From the NCBI RefSeq assembly GCF_000720135.1, contig NZ_JOIU01000041.1, positions 1-64,000 of the forward strand: DNA of 64,000 nucleotides, given 5' to 3'. Origin of the DNA: Streptomyces sp. NRRL S-1022. GTDB lineage: Bacteria > Actinomycetota > Actinomycetes > Streptomycetales > Streptomycetaceae. Under the pieces are notes generated by a model. That model did not search any database. It saw only the letters and a list, made by a program, of their open reading frames with translations, and was not told the origin of the DNA. Shown one piece after another: positions 53,043 to 61,841 of the stretch. The position numbers and the translations under genes are program-made. Each line of letters opens with the position of its first letter. Position 1 is the stretch's first letter.

Positions 53043-53728
53043 AGAAAGTGCTGGTCGTGGAGCCGGACGCCGCCACGGCAGAGACGACGGCGGGCGATCT
53101 GCGCCGGCAGGGCTACGCCGCCCACACCCTCGACAGGGGGGCGCGGATCCTGCGGTCGTACCACGACGCCGACCTGGTGCTGCTCTCCCTGGACCTGCCC
53201 GACATCGACGGACTGGAGGTGTGCCGCACGCTGCGGGCGGAGAGCGACATCCCGCTGATCGCCTGCACGCACCGCGACAACGAACTGGAACGGGTGCTCG
53301 CGCTCAAGGCGGGAGCGGACGACTGTGTGCTGCGGACGTGGAGTCCGCGGGAGATCGGCGCGCGCATCGAGGCGGTGCTGCGGCGCACCCGGCCGCACGC
53401 GAGCGGCGCGGACAGCATCTCCCTGCGGCCGTTGCACATCGATCCGCGGACGCGGGAGGTACGGCTGCGCGACCGCGTGGTCGACGTGACCGCCACGGAG
53501 TTCGAGCTGCTCTACACGCTGGCCGCACGGCCGGACTCCGTCGTCTCCCGCAAGGAGCTGATGGCCAAGGTCTGGGGCAGCAACTGGGTGCGCACCAGCC
53601 GCACCATCGACACGCACGTGAGCAGCCTGCGGGCGAAACTCGGCTCCAGCCGCTGGATCATCACGGTGCGCGGGGTCGGCTACCGCATGGGACACGTCGG
53701 GCAGGTGCCCGGGACGTCCGCGGGCTGA
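53039..53728 (+). CDS. OmpR/PhoB-type response regulator with degenerate receiver
   Basis: A 229-residue protein. The receiver domain (about 1-120) has Ser50 where the phosphoacceptor Asp should be (DLVLLSLDLP), Glu8-Pro9 for the acidic pair and Arg for the conserved Lys (GADDCVLRTW). It therefore should not be switched by ordinary phosphorylation. The C-terminal winged helix (TATEFELLYTLAARP, SNWVRTSRTIDTHVSSLR, VRGVGYRMG) is intact. Atypical regulators of this kind in antibiotic clusters, such as JadR1, respond to end products. No histidine kinase is adjacent. GTG start coupled to the preceding gene. Confidence 0.9.
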   Translation: MKKVLVVEPDAATAETTAGDLRRQGYAAHTLDRGARILRSYHDADLVLLSLDLPDIDGLEVCRTLRAESDIPLIACTHRDNELERVLALKAGADDCVLRTWSPREIGARIEAVLRRTRPHASGADSISLRPLHIDPRTREVRLRDRVVDVTATEFELLYTLAARPDSVVSRKELMAKVWGSNWVRTSRTIDTHVSSLRAKLGSSRWIITVRGVGYRMGHVGQVPGTSAG

Positions 53729-53870
53729 ACCCGTCCGGACCGCCGTTCGGGGGCCCGGGCACGCGCGGCGCCGGACACCGCGCGTGCCGGGGACCCGTCC
53801 TGTCCCCGTCCTCCTTTCCGTCCTCCCGCCGCGAAGAATCGTGACGCCTGCGCGCCTCAGAAGGAGCATC

Positions 53871-55235
53871 TTGCCGAAGCAGATCCATCTCGCCGCCCAG
53901 TTGCCGGGCATCCACAACGTCACCGTATGGTCGGACCCGCGCTCCCGGAGCCAGATCGCCATCAGCTCATTCGTGGACCTCGCACGGACCGCGGAGCGCG
54001 GCAGGTTCGACTTCTTCTTCCTCGCCGAGGGGCTGCGGCTGCGCGAACACAAGGGCAGCCTCTACGAACTGGACGTGGCGGGCCGGCCGGACAACCTGAC
54101 GATGCTGAGCGCCCTGGCCGCCGTCACCACCCGTCTCGGGGTCGCCGCCACCGTCAACGCCACGTTCAACGAGCCGTACGAGGTGGCGCGCCGGCTCGCG
54201 ACCCTGGACCACCTGAGCGGCGGGCGGGCCGGCTGGAACGTGGTGACCAGTTTCGACGCCTTCACCGGGGAGAACTTCCGCCGCGGCGGCTTCCTCGCCG
54301 AGGCCGACCGCTACACGCGCGCCGCCGAGTTCCTGGCCACGGCGCGTGAACTGTGGGACAGCTGGGCCGACGGGGACGTACGCGCCGACGCGGCGGCCGG
54401 GCGGTTCGTGCACCCCGGGGCCGGTGAGTTCGCCCACCACGGCGAACACTTCGACATCTCGGGGCGGTTCACCACCCCGCGCGCCCCGCAGGGCCACCCG
54501 GTGATCATCCAGGCCGGGGAGTCCGGCCCGGGCCGCGAGTTCGCGGCCTCGGACGCCGAGGTCGTCTTCAGCAAGTACAACCGCCTGGACGAGGCCCGCG
54601 CCTTCTACCGGGACGTCAAGGGCCGGCTCGCCCGGTACGGCCGCTCCCCGGACGACCTGCGGATCATGCCCACCGCGACCGTCGTCGTCGCCGACACCGA
54701 CGCGGAGGCCGCGGCGTACGCCGACGAGATCACCCGGGCCCAGGTGAGCCCGCAGACCGCCCTCGCCCACCTGGAGGCCGTCTGGGGCCGCGACCTGTCC
54801 GCGTACGACCCGGACGGGCCGCTGCCCGACGTCGACCCGGAACCCGAGTCGCTGGTGCTGAAGGGGCATTCGGTGTTCCGCAGCGGCCGGGCCGAGACCG
54901 CCCGGCGCTGGCGCGCCCTGGCCGCGGAACGCGGGCTGAGCATCCGCGAGCTCGTGATCGAGGTGCACGGCGGACAGACCTTCGTCGGCAGCCCGCACAC
55001 CGTCGCCGACGCCCTCGACCACTTCGTGCAGAGCGACGGCGCCGACGGGTTCGTCTTCGCCACGCACCTGACGCCCGGCGGCCTGGACGACTTCGTGGAC
55101 CGGGTGGTGCCCCTGCTGCAGGAGAAAGGCGTCCACCGCCCGGACTACACCGGCACGACCCTGCGGCACCATCTCGGCCTCGCCCCGCGCCCGCACGCCG
55201 GGCGCCCGTCCGGGAACGCACAGGAGGCATCGTGA
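53871..55235 (+). CDS. Luciferase-like FMN-dependent monooxygenase 2 (NtaA/SnaA/DszA type)
   Basis: A 454-residue enzyme of the NtaA/SnaA/SoxA/DszA group. FDFFFLAEGLRLR, RLATLDHLSGGRAGWNVVTSF (in outline, residues about 105-125), the HP-GEFAHHGEHFDISGRF insert and PVIIQAGESGPGREFAA are typical. A TTG start at 53871 is preferred: AAGGAG is 4 bases ahead and the homologous region starts there (PKQIHLAA); an ATG at 53784 would add an unlikely leader. These enzymes take FMNH2 from a separate reductase, which is not present here, and hydroxylate N- or S-containing substrates. Coupled to the next gene by GTGA. Confidence 0.88.
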   Translation: MPKQIHLAAQLPGIHNVTVWSDPRSRSQIAISSFVDLARTAERGRFDFFFLAEGLRLREHKGSLYELDVAGRPDNLTMLSALAAVTTRLGVAATVNATFNEPYEVARRLATLDHLSGGRAGWNVVTSFDAFTGENFRRGGFLAEADRYTRAAEFLATARELWDSWADGDVRADAAAGRFVHPGAGEFAHHGEHFDISGRFTTPRAPQGHPVIIQAGESGPGREFAASDAEVVFSKYNRLDEARAFYRDVKGRLARYGRSPDDLRIMPTATVVVADTDAEAAAYADEITRAQVSPQTALAHLEAVWGRDLSAYDPDGPLPDVDPEPESLVLKGHSVFRSGRAETARRWRALAAERGLSIRELVIEVHGGQTFVGSPHTVADALDHFVQSDGADGFVFATHLTPGGLDDFVDRVVPLLQEKGVHRPDYTGTTLRHHLGLAPRPHAGRPSGNAQEAS

Positions 55236-56443
55236 ACGACAGCCCGCTCCACCTCGCCGTCGCCCTCGACGGCGCCGGCTGGCACCCCGCGGCCTGGCGG
55301 TCCGAGGACGCCCGCCCCGGCGCCCTGTTCACCGCCGCGTACTGGGCGGACCTGGTCGCGGAGGCCGAACACGGCCTGCTCGACCTCGTCACCTTCGAGG
55401 ACGCCCTCGGCCCGCAGTCGGCCGCGCCGCACCGCCCCGACGACCGGACCGACCAGGTCCGCGGCAGGCTCGACGCCGTCCTGCTCGCCTCCCACCTGGC
55501 CCTGCGCACCACGCACATCGGCCTGGTCCCCACGGTCAACGTCACCCACACCGAGCCGTTCCACGTCGCCGTCGGCATCGCCACCCTCGACCACGTCAGC
55601 GAGGGCCGGGCCGGCTGGCGCCCGCAGATCGCCTCCCGCGCCGCCGACGCCGCCCACTTCGGCCGCCGCACCACCCCGCAGCTCACCGACGACGACGTGC
55701 GCGACCCCGAGCTGATCGCCGCACGGCTGCGCCCGCTGTTCGCCGAGGCCACCGACGTGGTGGAGGTGGCACGGCGGCTGTGGGACAGCTGGGAGGACGA
55801 CGCGGAGATACGGGACACGGCCACGGGCCGCTTCCTCGACCGCGGCAAGCTGCACCACATCGACTTCGAGGGCCCGCACTTCAGCGTGCGGGGTCCCTCG
55901 ATCACCCCGCGCCCGCCGCAGGGCCAGCCGGTCGTGGCGAGCCTCGCGCACGCCTCCACGCCGTACGAGTTCGCGGCGCGCGGCTGCGACGTCGTCTTCG
56001 TCACCCCCCGCGACCGTACGGGTGCCAAGGCGATCCTCGCGCAGGTGGACGAGGCCGTCGACCGGGTCGGCAGGGACCTGCGGGACCGGCCGCTGCGCCG
56101 GTTCGCGGACCTGGTCGTCTTCCTCAACGACGAGCCCGGCGCCGCCGCCCGCCGCAAGGAGCGTCTGGACGCGCTGGACGGCACCGAGTACACCTCGGAC
56201 GCCGCCGTCTTCACCGGAACCCCCGGCGAACTGGCCGGCCTGCTGCTCGACTGGCGCGCCGCCGGGCTCGACGGCTTCCGCCTGCGCCCCGGCGCGCTGC
56301 CGCACGACCTCACCGCGATCACCCGGCGGCTGGTGCCGGAACTGCGGCACCGCGACGCGTTCCGCCGCGCGTACGGCACCGGGACCCTGCGGTCCCGGCT
56401 GGGCCTGCCGGTTCCCCGCAACCGGTACGCGCAGGACGGCTGA
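55232..56443 (+). CDS. Luciferase-like FMN-dependent monooxygenase 3
   Basis: A 403-residue luciferase-family enzyme. LLDLVTFEDALGPQ, VNVTHTEPFHVAVGIATLDH (about 104-123), SEGRAGWRPQ and PVVASLAHAS are recognisable; it resembles the DszA/NtaA group like its upstream neighbour but is clearly divergent from it. Start GTG 55232 overlaps the previous stop, so the two are made together and may act on successive positions or as a heteromer. The right end of the LysW cluster is placed after this gene. Confidence 0.87.
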   Translation: MNDSPLHLAVALDGAGWHPAAWRSEDARPGALFTAAYWADLVAEAEHGLLDLVTFEDALGPQSAAPHRPDDRTDQVRGRLDAVLLASHLALRTTHIGLVPTVNVTHTEPFHVAVGIATLDHVSEGRAGWRPQIASRAADAAHFGRRTTPQLTDDDVRDPELIAARLRPLFAEATDVVEVARRLWDSWEDDAEIRDTATGRFLDRGKLHHIDFEGPHFSVRGPSITPRPPQGQPVVASLAHASTPYEFAARGCDVVFVTPRDRTGAKAILAQVDEAVDRVGRDLRDRPLRRFADLVVFLNDEPGAAARRKERLDALDGTEYTSDAAVFTGTPGELAGLLLDWRAAGLDGFRLRPGALPHDLTAITRRLVPELRHRDAFRRAYGTGTLRSRLGLPVPRNRYAQDG

Positions 56444-56451
56444 CCCGGCCG

Positions 56452-58293
56452 TCAGAGGCAGTCCTCCGGTATGCCGAGCCCGGTCAGCGCGCCCACCGGG
56501 TCGAGGTCCGGGGTGCCGCGGGGCCACCAGTCGTCCTGGCCGGGCTCCGACTCGTAGGCGTACCACAGGCCGTCGCGGCCCAGGCGCAGCTGGACGTGGC
56601 CGCGCGGGTGGGTGAGACGGTTGCGCCAGGGGCGGAAGGCCGGCAGGTCGGCCGCGAGCAGCAGCGGGCGGGCCCGGTCGAAACGGCCGGCCGGCGGGTC
56701 CCACGGCTCTTCCAGGACCTCCAGCCCCGCCAGGCTGCCCTGCCGCCAGGCCGCGACGGCACGCGCCAGCTCGGCCGGGGTGCGGCCGGCGGCGCCGGCG
56801 AGCGTGGCGTACAGCGTGCGGGTGGCCGCGGTCAGCCCGGAGCCGGGGCGGGCCGCGGCCAGCCGTACCGCGTCCTGCCACAGCGTCAGCTCGCCGACCG
56901 GGTCACGGCCGGTGCCGAGCAGGGCGTGGGCGCGGGCGGCGGCGTCGGTCGCCAGCTGGTCCAGCGCGAAGGGGTCCGGGCCGCCGGGCGCCGACGGGTA
57001 GACCGGGGGCTGCCCGGGGTGCGGGGGCACCGGCATCGGCGGGGGCAGCGGGGGGCGTTCGCGCTCGGCGAGGGCGTCGGTGGCCCGGATGCCGGGCAGG
57101 GTCTCCGGCTGCCGTTCCCGGGCGGCGCGGGCCGCGCGGGCGGCGCTGCGCCGGGACAGCGCGTCGAGCAGCTCCTTCTCGCCCCGGCCGCGCAGCAGGA
57201 GCAGCACGAACGGGTCGGCGTCGAGGAGACGGGCCGTCTGGTAGCAGAGCGCGGCGGCGTGCTTGCAGGGGTGTCCGGAGTCGGGGCAGCTGCAACGGGG
57301 GGCGAGGTCGCCGGGGCCGGGCAGCAGGGGCACCCCGCAGTCGGCGAGCGAGTGGGGCAGCTCCTTGTCGAGCAGCGCCGCGATGTGGCCCGGCCGGTCG
57401 GCCGCGGCGTCCAGGAACCGCTCCCAGTCCTCGTCCTCCAGCGTCCGCACGCGCACCTGCACCCGGTAGGGCCGGGGCCTGCTGCCGCGCACGTACGCCA
57501 GCACCAGCCCCGGTGTGACGGTGATCGCGTCCACGTGCCCCTGGTCCGCGTACCCCCGGCCCCGCACCAGCCGCCCGGCGTCCAGCGCGCCCCGCTCCAA
57601 CGCCTCCACCCAGGCGTTCCCCCACCAGGTCCCGGCGAACGGGCCGTCTCCCGCGGCATCCGCGCGGGGCGCGAACGCCGGGAAGGTGCGGCGCAGTTCG
57701 CCGTCGCGGTGGGGGGTGGCCATGGTGGCGGGCACGTGCGGGGGCGCGGGGGCGGGGGCCGGCGCCGGCGGGGCCGGCTCGTCGGGTTCCGGCGCGGGGG
57801 CGGGCGGGGGGGGGGGCGGCGACGGGGTACGCGGTGCCGCGGGGGCCCGGCGCACGCGACGGGGCTGCGCCGCCTCGGCGCGCAGGGCTTCCCGCCGGGC
57901 AGCCCTGAGTGCCTCCCGGGCCACGTCACCGGGACGCCCACCCGCCGCAGCACCGAAGCCGCCACCCGCAGCCGAACCCACGACCCCTTGGGACTCCCCG
58001 CCCACCGCCGGCCCGGCATCCTCGTCCACCACCCGTCCGGCAGCCTCGTCCACCGCCGGTACGGAACCGGCGGTCCCGGGCCCCTCTCCCCCGGGCCCTG
58101 AGACCGCGGCGCCCCTGAGCGCCTCCCGGGCCGAGTCGGCGGGCCTCGGGTCGGTGTTGTCGGCGGGTGCCGCTTCCGCCGCGGGGGTGTCGTGGTCCCC
58201 GCCCGGATCCGGGGCGGACCCGGCCCGTTCGCGGGCCGCGCGCAGGGCCTGGCGGGCGGCGTCGCCGGGGCGGGGACGGCCGGCGTCCGTCAT
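56452..58293 (-). CDS. SWIM zinc-finger protein
   Basis: A 613-residue protein. Residues about 1-200 are low-complexity (Ala/Pro/Gly rich, with repeats such as AREALRAA). FAGTWWGNAWVEALE (about 215-230) opens the conserved part. The SWIM finger lies near 330-345 (CSCPDSGHPCKHAAAL, CxCx(n)CxH). Its ATG overlaps the stop of the SNF2 helicase gene (ATGA); this pairing is common in actinobacteria and suggests that the two act together in DNA transactions. It converges with the monooxygenase 3 gene, 8 bp apart. Confidence 0.88.
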   Translation of the reverse strand: MTDAGRPRPGDAARQALRAARERAGSAPDPGGDHDTPAAEAAPADNTDPRPADSAREALRGAAVSGPGGEGPGTAGSVPAVDEAAGRVVDEDAGPAVGGESQGVVGSAAGGGFGAAAGGRPGDVAREALRAARREALRAEAAQPRRVRRAPAAPRTPSPPPPPPAPAPEPDEPAPPAPAPAPAPPHVPATMATPHRDGELRRTFPAFAPRADAAGDGPFAGTWWGNAWVEALERGALDAGRLVRGRGYADQGHVDAITVTPGLVLAYVRGSRPRPYRVQVRVRTLEDEDWERFLDAAADRPGHIAALLDKELPHSLADCGVPLLPGPGDLAPRCSCPDSGHPCKHAAALCYQTARLLDADPFVLLLLRGRGEKELLDALSRRSAARAARAARERQPETLPGIRATDALAERERPPLPPPMPVPPHPGQPPVYPSAPGGPDPFALDQLATDAAARAHALLGTGRDPVGELTLWQDAVRLAAARPGSGLTAATRTLYATLAGAAGRTPAELARAVAAWRQGSLAGLEVLEEPWDPPAGRFDRARPLLLAADLPAFRPWRNRLTHPRGHVQLRLGRDGLWYAYESEPGQDDWWPRGTPDLDPVGALTGLGIPEDCL

Positions 58294-61163
58294 GGCGTCC
58301 TCCGCAGGGAGACGAGGTCGGACAGTTCGCGGTCCGTCAGCTCGGTGAGGGCGGCCTCGCCGGAACCGAGGACGGCGTCGGCCAGGGCGCGCTTGGCGGC
58401 GAGCATCTCGGCGATGCGGTCCTCCACCGTGCCCTCGGTGACCAGCCGGTGCACCTGGACCGGCTGGGTCTGCCCGATGCGGTAGGCGCGGTCGGTGGCC
58501 TGTTCCTCGACGGCCGGGTTCCACCAGCGGTCGAAGTGGACGACGTGGCCCGCACGGGTGAGGTTGAGGCCGGTGCCGGCCGCCTTCAGGGACAGCACGA
58601 GCACCGGGGTCTCACCGTTCTGGAAGCGGTCCACCATGCGCTCGCGCTCCGGCACCGGGGTGCCGCCGTGCAGCAGGTCCACCGGGATCGCGCGGGCGGA
58701 CAGGTGGGCCGTGATGAGGCGGGCCATGCCGACGTACTGGGTGAAGACGAGCGCCGAGCCGTCCTCGGCGAGCAGGGTGTCCAGCAGCTCGTCCAGCAGG
58801 GCGAGCTTGCCGGAGCGGGCGGCGAGCCGGTCGGGGTGCGCCTCCTCCTTCAGGTACAGCGCCGGGTGGTCGCAGATCTGCTTCAGCGCGCCCAGCAGCT
58901 TCAGCACCAGGCCCCGGCGGGCGATGCCCTCGGCGGTCTCGATGGCCAGCATCGACTCCCGCACCACCGCCTCGTACAGCGCGGCCTGTTCGCGGGTGAG
59001 CGGCACCGGGTGGTCCGTCTCGGTCTTGGGCGGCAGTTCGGGGACGATGCCGGGGTCGGACTTCCTGCGGCGCAGGAGGAACGGCCGTACCAGGCGGGCC
59101 AGCCGCTCGACCGCCTCCTCGTCCTCCCCGTTCTCCACCGCCCGCGCGTGCCGGGCGCGGAAGGACTTCAGCGGGCCGAGGAGCCCCGGGGTGGTCCAGT
59201 CGAGCAGGGCCCACAGCTCGGAGAGGTTGTTCTCCACCGGGGTGCCGGTGAGCGCCACGCGCGCGGGGGCCGGGATGGTGCGCAGCGCCTTGGCGGTGGC
59301 CGAGAAGGGGTTCTTCACGTGCTGGGCCTCGTCGGCGACGACCATGCCCCAGCGCTCTTCGGCGAGCCCGGCCGCGGCGGAGCGCATGGTGCCGTACGTG
59401 GTGAGGACGAAACCGCCGTCCAGTCCCTCCAGACTGCGGTCCTGGCCGTGGAAGCGGCGGACGGGCACGCCGGGCGCGAACCGGTTGATCTCCCGCTGCC
59501 AGTTGCCGAGCAGGGAGGCCGGACAGACCACGAGGGTCGGCTCGGTACGGGCCCGCTTGAGGTGCAGGGCGATGAGGGTGACGGTCTTGCCGAGGCCCAT
59601 GTCGTCGGCGAGGCAGCCGCCGAGGCCGAGGGAGGTCATCAGCTCCAGCCAGGCCAGGCCGCGCAGCTGGTAGTCGCGGAGGGTGGCGGCGAGACCGGGC
59701 GGCGGCTCGGCGGGGCGCAGGCCCGCGGTGAGGCGGTCGCGGAGGGCGGCCAGCGCCCCGGCAGGGACGGCCTCGACGGTCTCGCCGTCGACCTCGGCGG
59801 TGCCGGTGAGGGCGACGGACAGCGCGTCGACCGGGTCGAGCAGGCCGAGTTCGCGCTTGCGCGCCTTGCGCACGAGAGCGGGGTCGACCAGCACCCAGCG
59901 GTCCCGCAGCCGTACGGCCGGGCGGTGGGCCTCGGCGAGGGTGTCCATCTCCGCCTCGCTCAGCGGATCGCCGCCGAGCGCCAGCTGCCAGCGGAACCGG
60001 AGCAGCTCCTCGCCCTCGAAGAAGCCGGTGCCGTCGGTCGCCGAGCCGGGCGCCGGGCGGATCACCGCGGTGGCGGTCAGGTCGCGGGCGAGGTCGCGGG
60101 GCCAGTGCACCGCGACCCCGGCGGCGGCCAGCCGGCCCGCCGCCACGCCGAGCAGCTCGCCCAGCTCCTCCTCGGACAGGGCGAGGACGCCTGGCACGTC
60201 CTGTTCGGCGAGGCGGTCCAGGGGCGGCCACACGCGGGCGGCGCGCCGGACGGCGAGGGCCGCGTCCACGCGCGCGCGGGGCCCGAACGCCGGGTCGGCC
60301 TCCCCCGTCCACAGGGCTGCCGCGTCGGCCACCAGGGTGGGGTCGGCGAGGCTGTGCACCTGCACGACGGCCGCGCCCGCGGACCGCGTCCCCTCGTGCG
60401 CGCCGGCGTCGAACACGTCGTACGCGGACAGGTCCAGGCGGAGCGAGATCCGCACCCCGGCGTCCATCCCGGCGGCGACCTCGGCCGCCCAGGCGTGTGC
60501 CCCGGGCAGGGCCTGGGGCTCGAGGGCGGCGTAGGGCCGGCCGGCGGTGTGGGGGGCGGCCGGTGTGCGGGGCAGGGTGTCGGCGACCGCGTCCAGGAAG
60601 GAGCGGACCAGGGCCTCCGGGTCGGGCAGGCACAGCGGGCCCGGCCCGGGGAGGGGCACCGCGTGGCCCTCGGGCGGCAGGGCGGCGGCGACGGCCCGCA
60701 GGTGGGCGATGTCGTCGGGCTCCAGCGGGCCGGCCCGCCAGGCGTCGTGGCCGCCCGGGGTAAGGCCGGGCAGCAGCCGGCCGCGGGCGGCGAGCCGCAG
60801 CGCGTGCAGGGCGGCGGCGCCCCAGCAGGCGGTGGCCGGGTGGGCGGCCGGGTCGCGCCGGGCGCGGACCAGCAGCGGCAGGGCCTCGGCGAGCGGCAGG
60901 GTCAGCGCGGGCACCCGGCGGCGGCGCACACCGGCGCCGTGGCGGCGGACGACCGTCAGCTCCTCCGGGGCGCGCCCGGTGCCGGCGGGCAGCGGGTCGC
61001 CGTCCGGGGACCAGAAGGCCAGGCGGCCCTCGCGGGGCAGGGGCGCGGGCAGGTAGACGGACGCGAGGCGCACCGGGACCGGCTGCCCGGTCTCCGCCCC
61101 CGCCCCCGTGCCGGGGGCCGGGGAGCCGCCCGTGCGCTCGGCCACCGCAGCCGTGCCGCTCAT
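58290..61163 (-). CDS. SNF2-family DNA-dependent ATPase/helicase
   Basis: A 957-residue superfamily 2 protein. The N-terminal half is the long bacterial SNF2-associated region. The helicase core includes Walker A (DDMGLGKTVT near 518), the DEAQ box (VVADEAQHVKNP near 608), LTGTPVENNLSELW and the C-terminal RecA lobe (ALVFTQYVGM, SLKAAGTGLNLT, DRAYRIGQTQPVQVHRL). A chromatin-remodeller-like translocase in bacteria, probably in repair or transcription. ATG 61163 with GGGAGG upstream; a GTG 12 bp earlier is possible. Confidence 0.92.
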   Translation of the reverse strand: MSGTAAVAERTGGSPAPGTGAGAETGQPVPVRLASVYLPAPLPREGRLAFWSPDGDPLPAGTGRAPEELTVVRRHGAGVRRRRVPALTLPLAEALPLLVRARRDPAAHPATACWGAAALHALRLAARGRLLPGLTPGGHDAWRAGPLEPDDIAHLRAVAAALPPEGHAVPLPGPGPLCLPDPEALVRSFLDAVADTLPRTPAAPHTAGRPYAALEPQALPGAHAWAAEVAAGMDAGVRISLRLDLSAYDVFDAGAHEGTRSAGAAVVQVHSLADPTLVADAAALWTGEADPAFGPRARVDAALAVRRAARVWPPLDRLAEQDVPGVLALSEEELGELLGVAAGRLAAAGVAVHWPRDLARDLTATAVIRPAPGSATDGTGFFEGEELLRFRWQLALGGDPLSEAEMDTLAEAHRPAVRLRDRWVLVDPALVRKARKRELGLLDPVDALSVALTGTAEVDGETVEAVPAGALAALRDRLTAGLRPAEPPPGLAATLRDYQLRGLAWLELMTSLGLGGCLADDMGLGKTVTLIALHLKRARTEPTLVVCPASLLGNWQREINRFAPGVPVRRFHGQDRSLEGLDGGFVLTTYGTMRSAAAGLAEERWGMVVADEAQHVKNPFSATAKALRTIPAPARVALTGTPVENNLSELWALLDWTTPGLLGPLKSFRARHARAVENGEDEEAVERLARLVRPFLLRRRKSDPGIVPELPPKTETDHPVPLTREQAALYEAVVRESMLAIETAEGIARRGLVLKLLGALKQICDHPALYLKEEAHPDRLAARSGKLALLDELLDTLLAEDGSALVFTQYVGMARLITAHLSARAIPVDLLHGGTPVPERERMVDRFQNGETPVLVLSLKAAGTGLNLTRAGHVVHFDRWWNPAVEEQATDRAYRIGQTQPVQVHRLVTEGTVEDRIAEMLAAKRALADAVLGSGEAALTELTDRELSDLVSLRRTP

Positions 61164-61259
61164 ACGTCCTGCCACCTCCCGCCGATGTGTCGGATCAGTC
61201 GTCTCCGACTCTACGGGCGGGGTCTGACAATCGGCCCCGGGGCCGGTGCGGGCCCGGGG

Positions 61260-61841
61260 CTACGGCACCGTGCGGGAGACCACGAACACCATCGGACGCG
61301 CGGGGTCGGCCAGGTTGACGACCACGTCCTGGGTGGGCGCCGGGTTCTTCTGCTCGTGGGTCAGGCCCCACCAGGGGCCCGGTCCGCCGAAGGTCCAGCC
61401 GCTGACCTTCCGGTCCCGTTCGCCGACGGCGATCTCGTCCTTCTTCAGCTGCTCCCGGCGGACGCCCATGGCCTCCAGGAAGCTGTCCAGGCCCGCGGGG
61501 TTGGTGCGGAACTGGACGTAGAGGCGGCTGGTCTTCCAGTTGTTCGTCTCGTAGGAGGCGATGTCGTCGGCGGGGTGCGGGACGGTCACCTGGTAGAGGC
61601 GGCGCTGCACCTTCGAGGGCCAGCCCGGGGTGAGGCCGGTCGCCGAGTACTTCGCCTCCTTGTCCTTGCCGCTGTTGCGGCTCTGGTTCGCGGAGATCAC
61701 CAGGTAGCCGGCCGGGACGCCGATGAGCAGGACGATGATCAGCAGGGTGAGCGCCCGGCGCCGGGCCTTGTGCCGGGGGTCCTCGGCGGGCCGCCGCGGC
61801 TCGTCCGGCGGGCCGCCCTGGTGGGGCAGCGACGGCGTCAT
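61260..61841 (-). CDS. Single-pass membrane protein of unknown function
   Basis: A 193-residue protein with a charged N-terminal cytoplasmic segment, one transmembrane helix at about 31-50 (ALTLLIIVLLIGVPAGYLVI) and an extracellular C-terminal domain (YETNNWKTSRLYVQFRT). I recognise no enzyme motif. The start overlaps the stop of the ROK kinase gene (ATGA), so it is expressed from the same transcript. Confidence 0.75.
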   Translation of the reverse strand: MTPSLPHQGGPPDEPRRPAEDPRHKARRRALTLLIIVLLIGVPAGYLVISANQSRNSGKDKEAKYSATGLTPGWPSKVQRRLYQVTVPHPADDIASYETNNWKTSRLYVQFRTNPAGLDSFLEAMGVRREQLKKDEIAVGERDRKVSGWTFGGPGPWWGLTHEQKNPAPTQDVVVNLADPARPMVFVVSRTVP

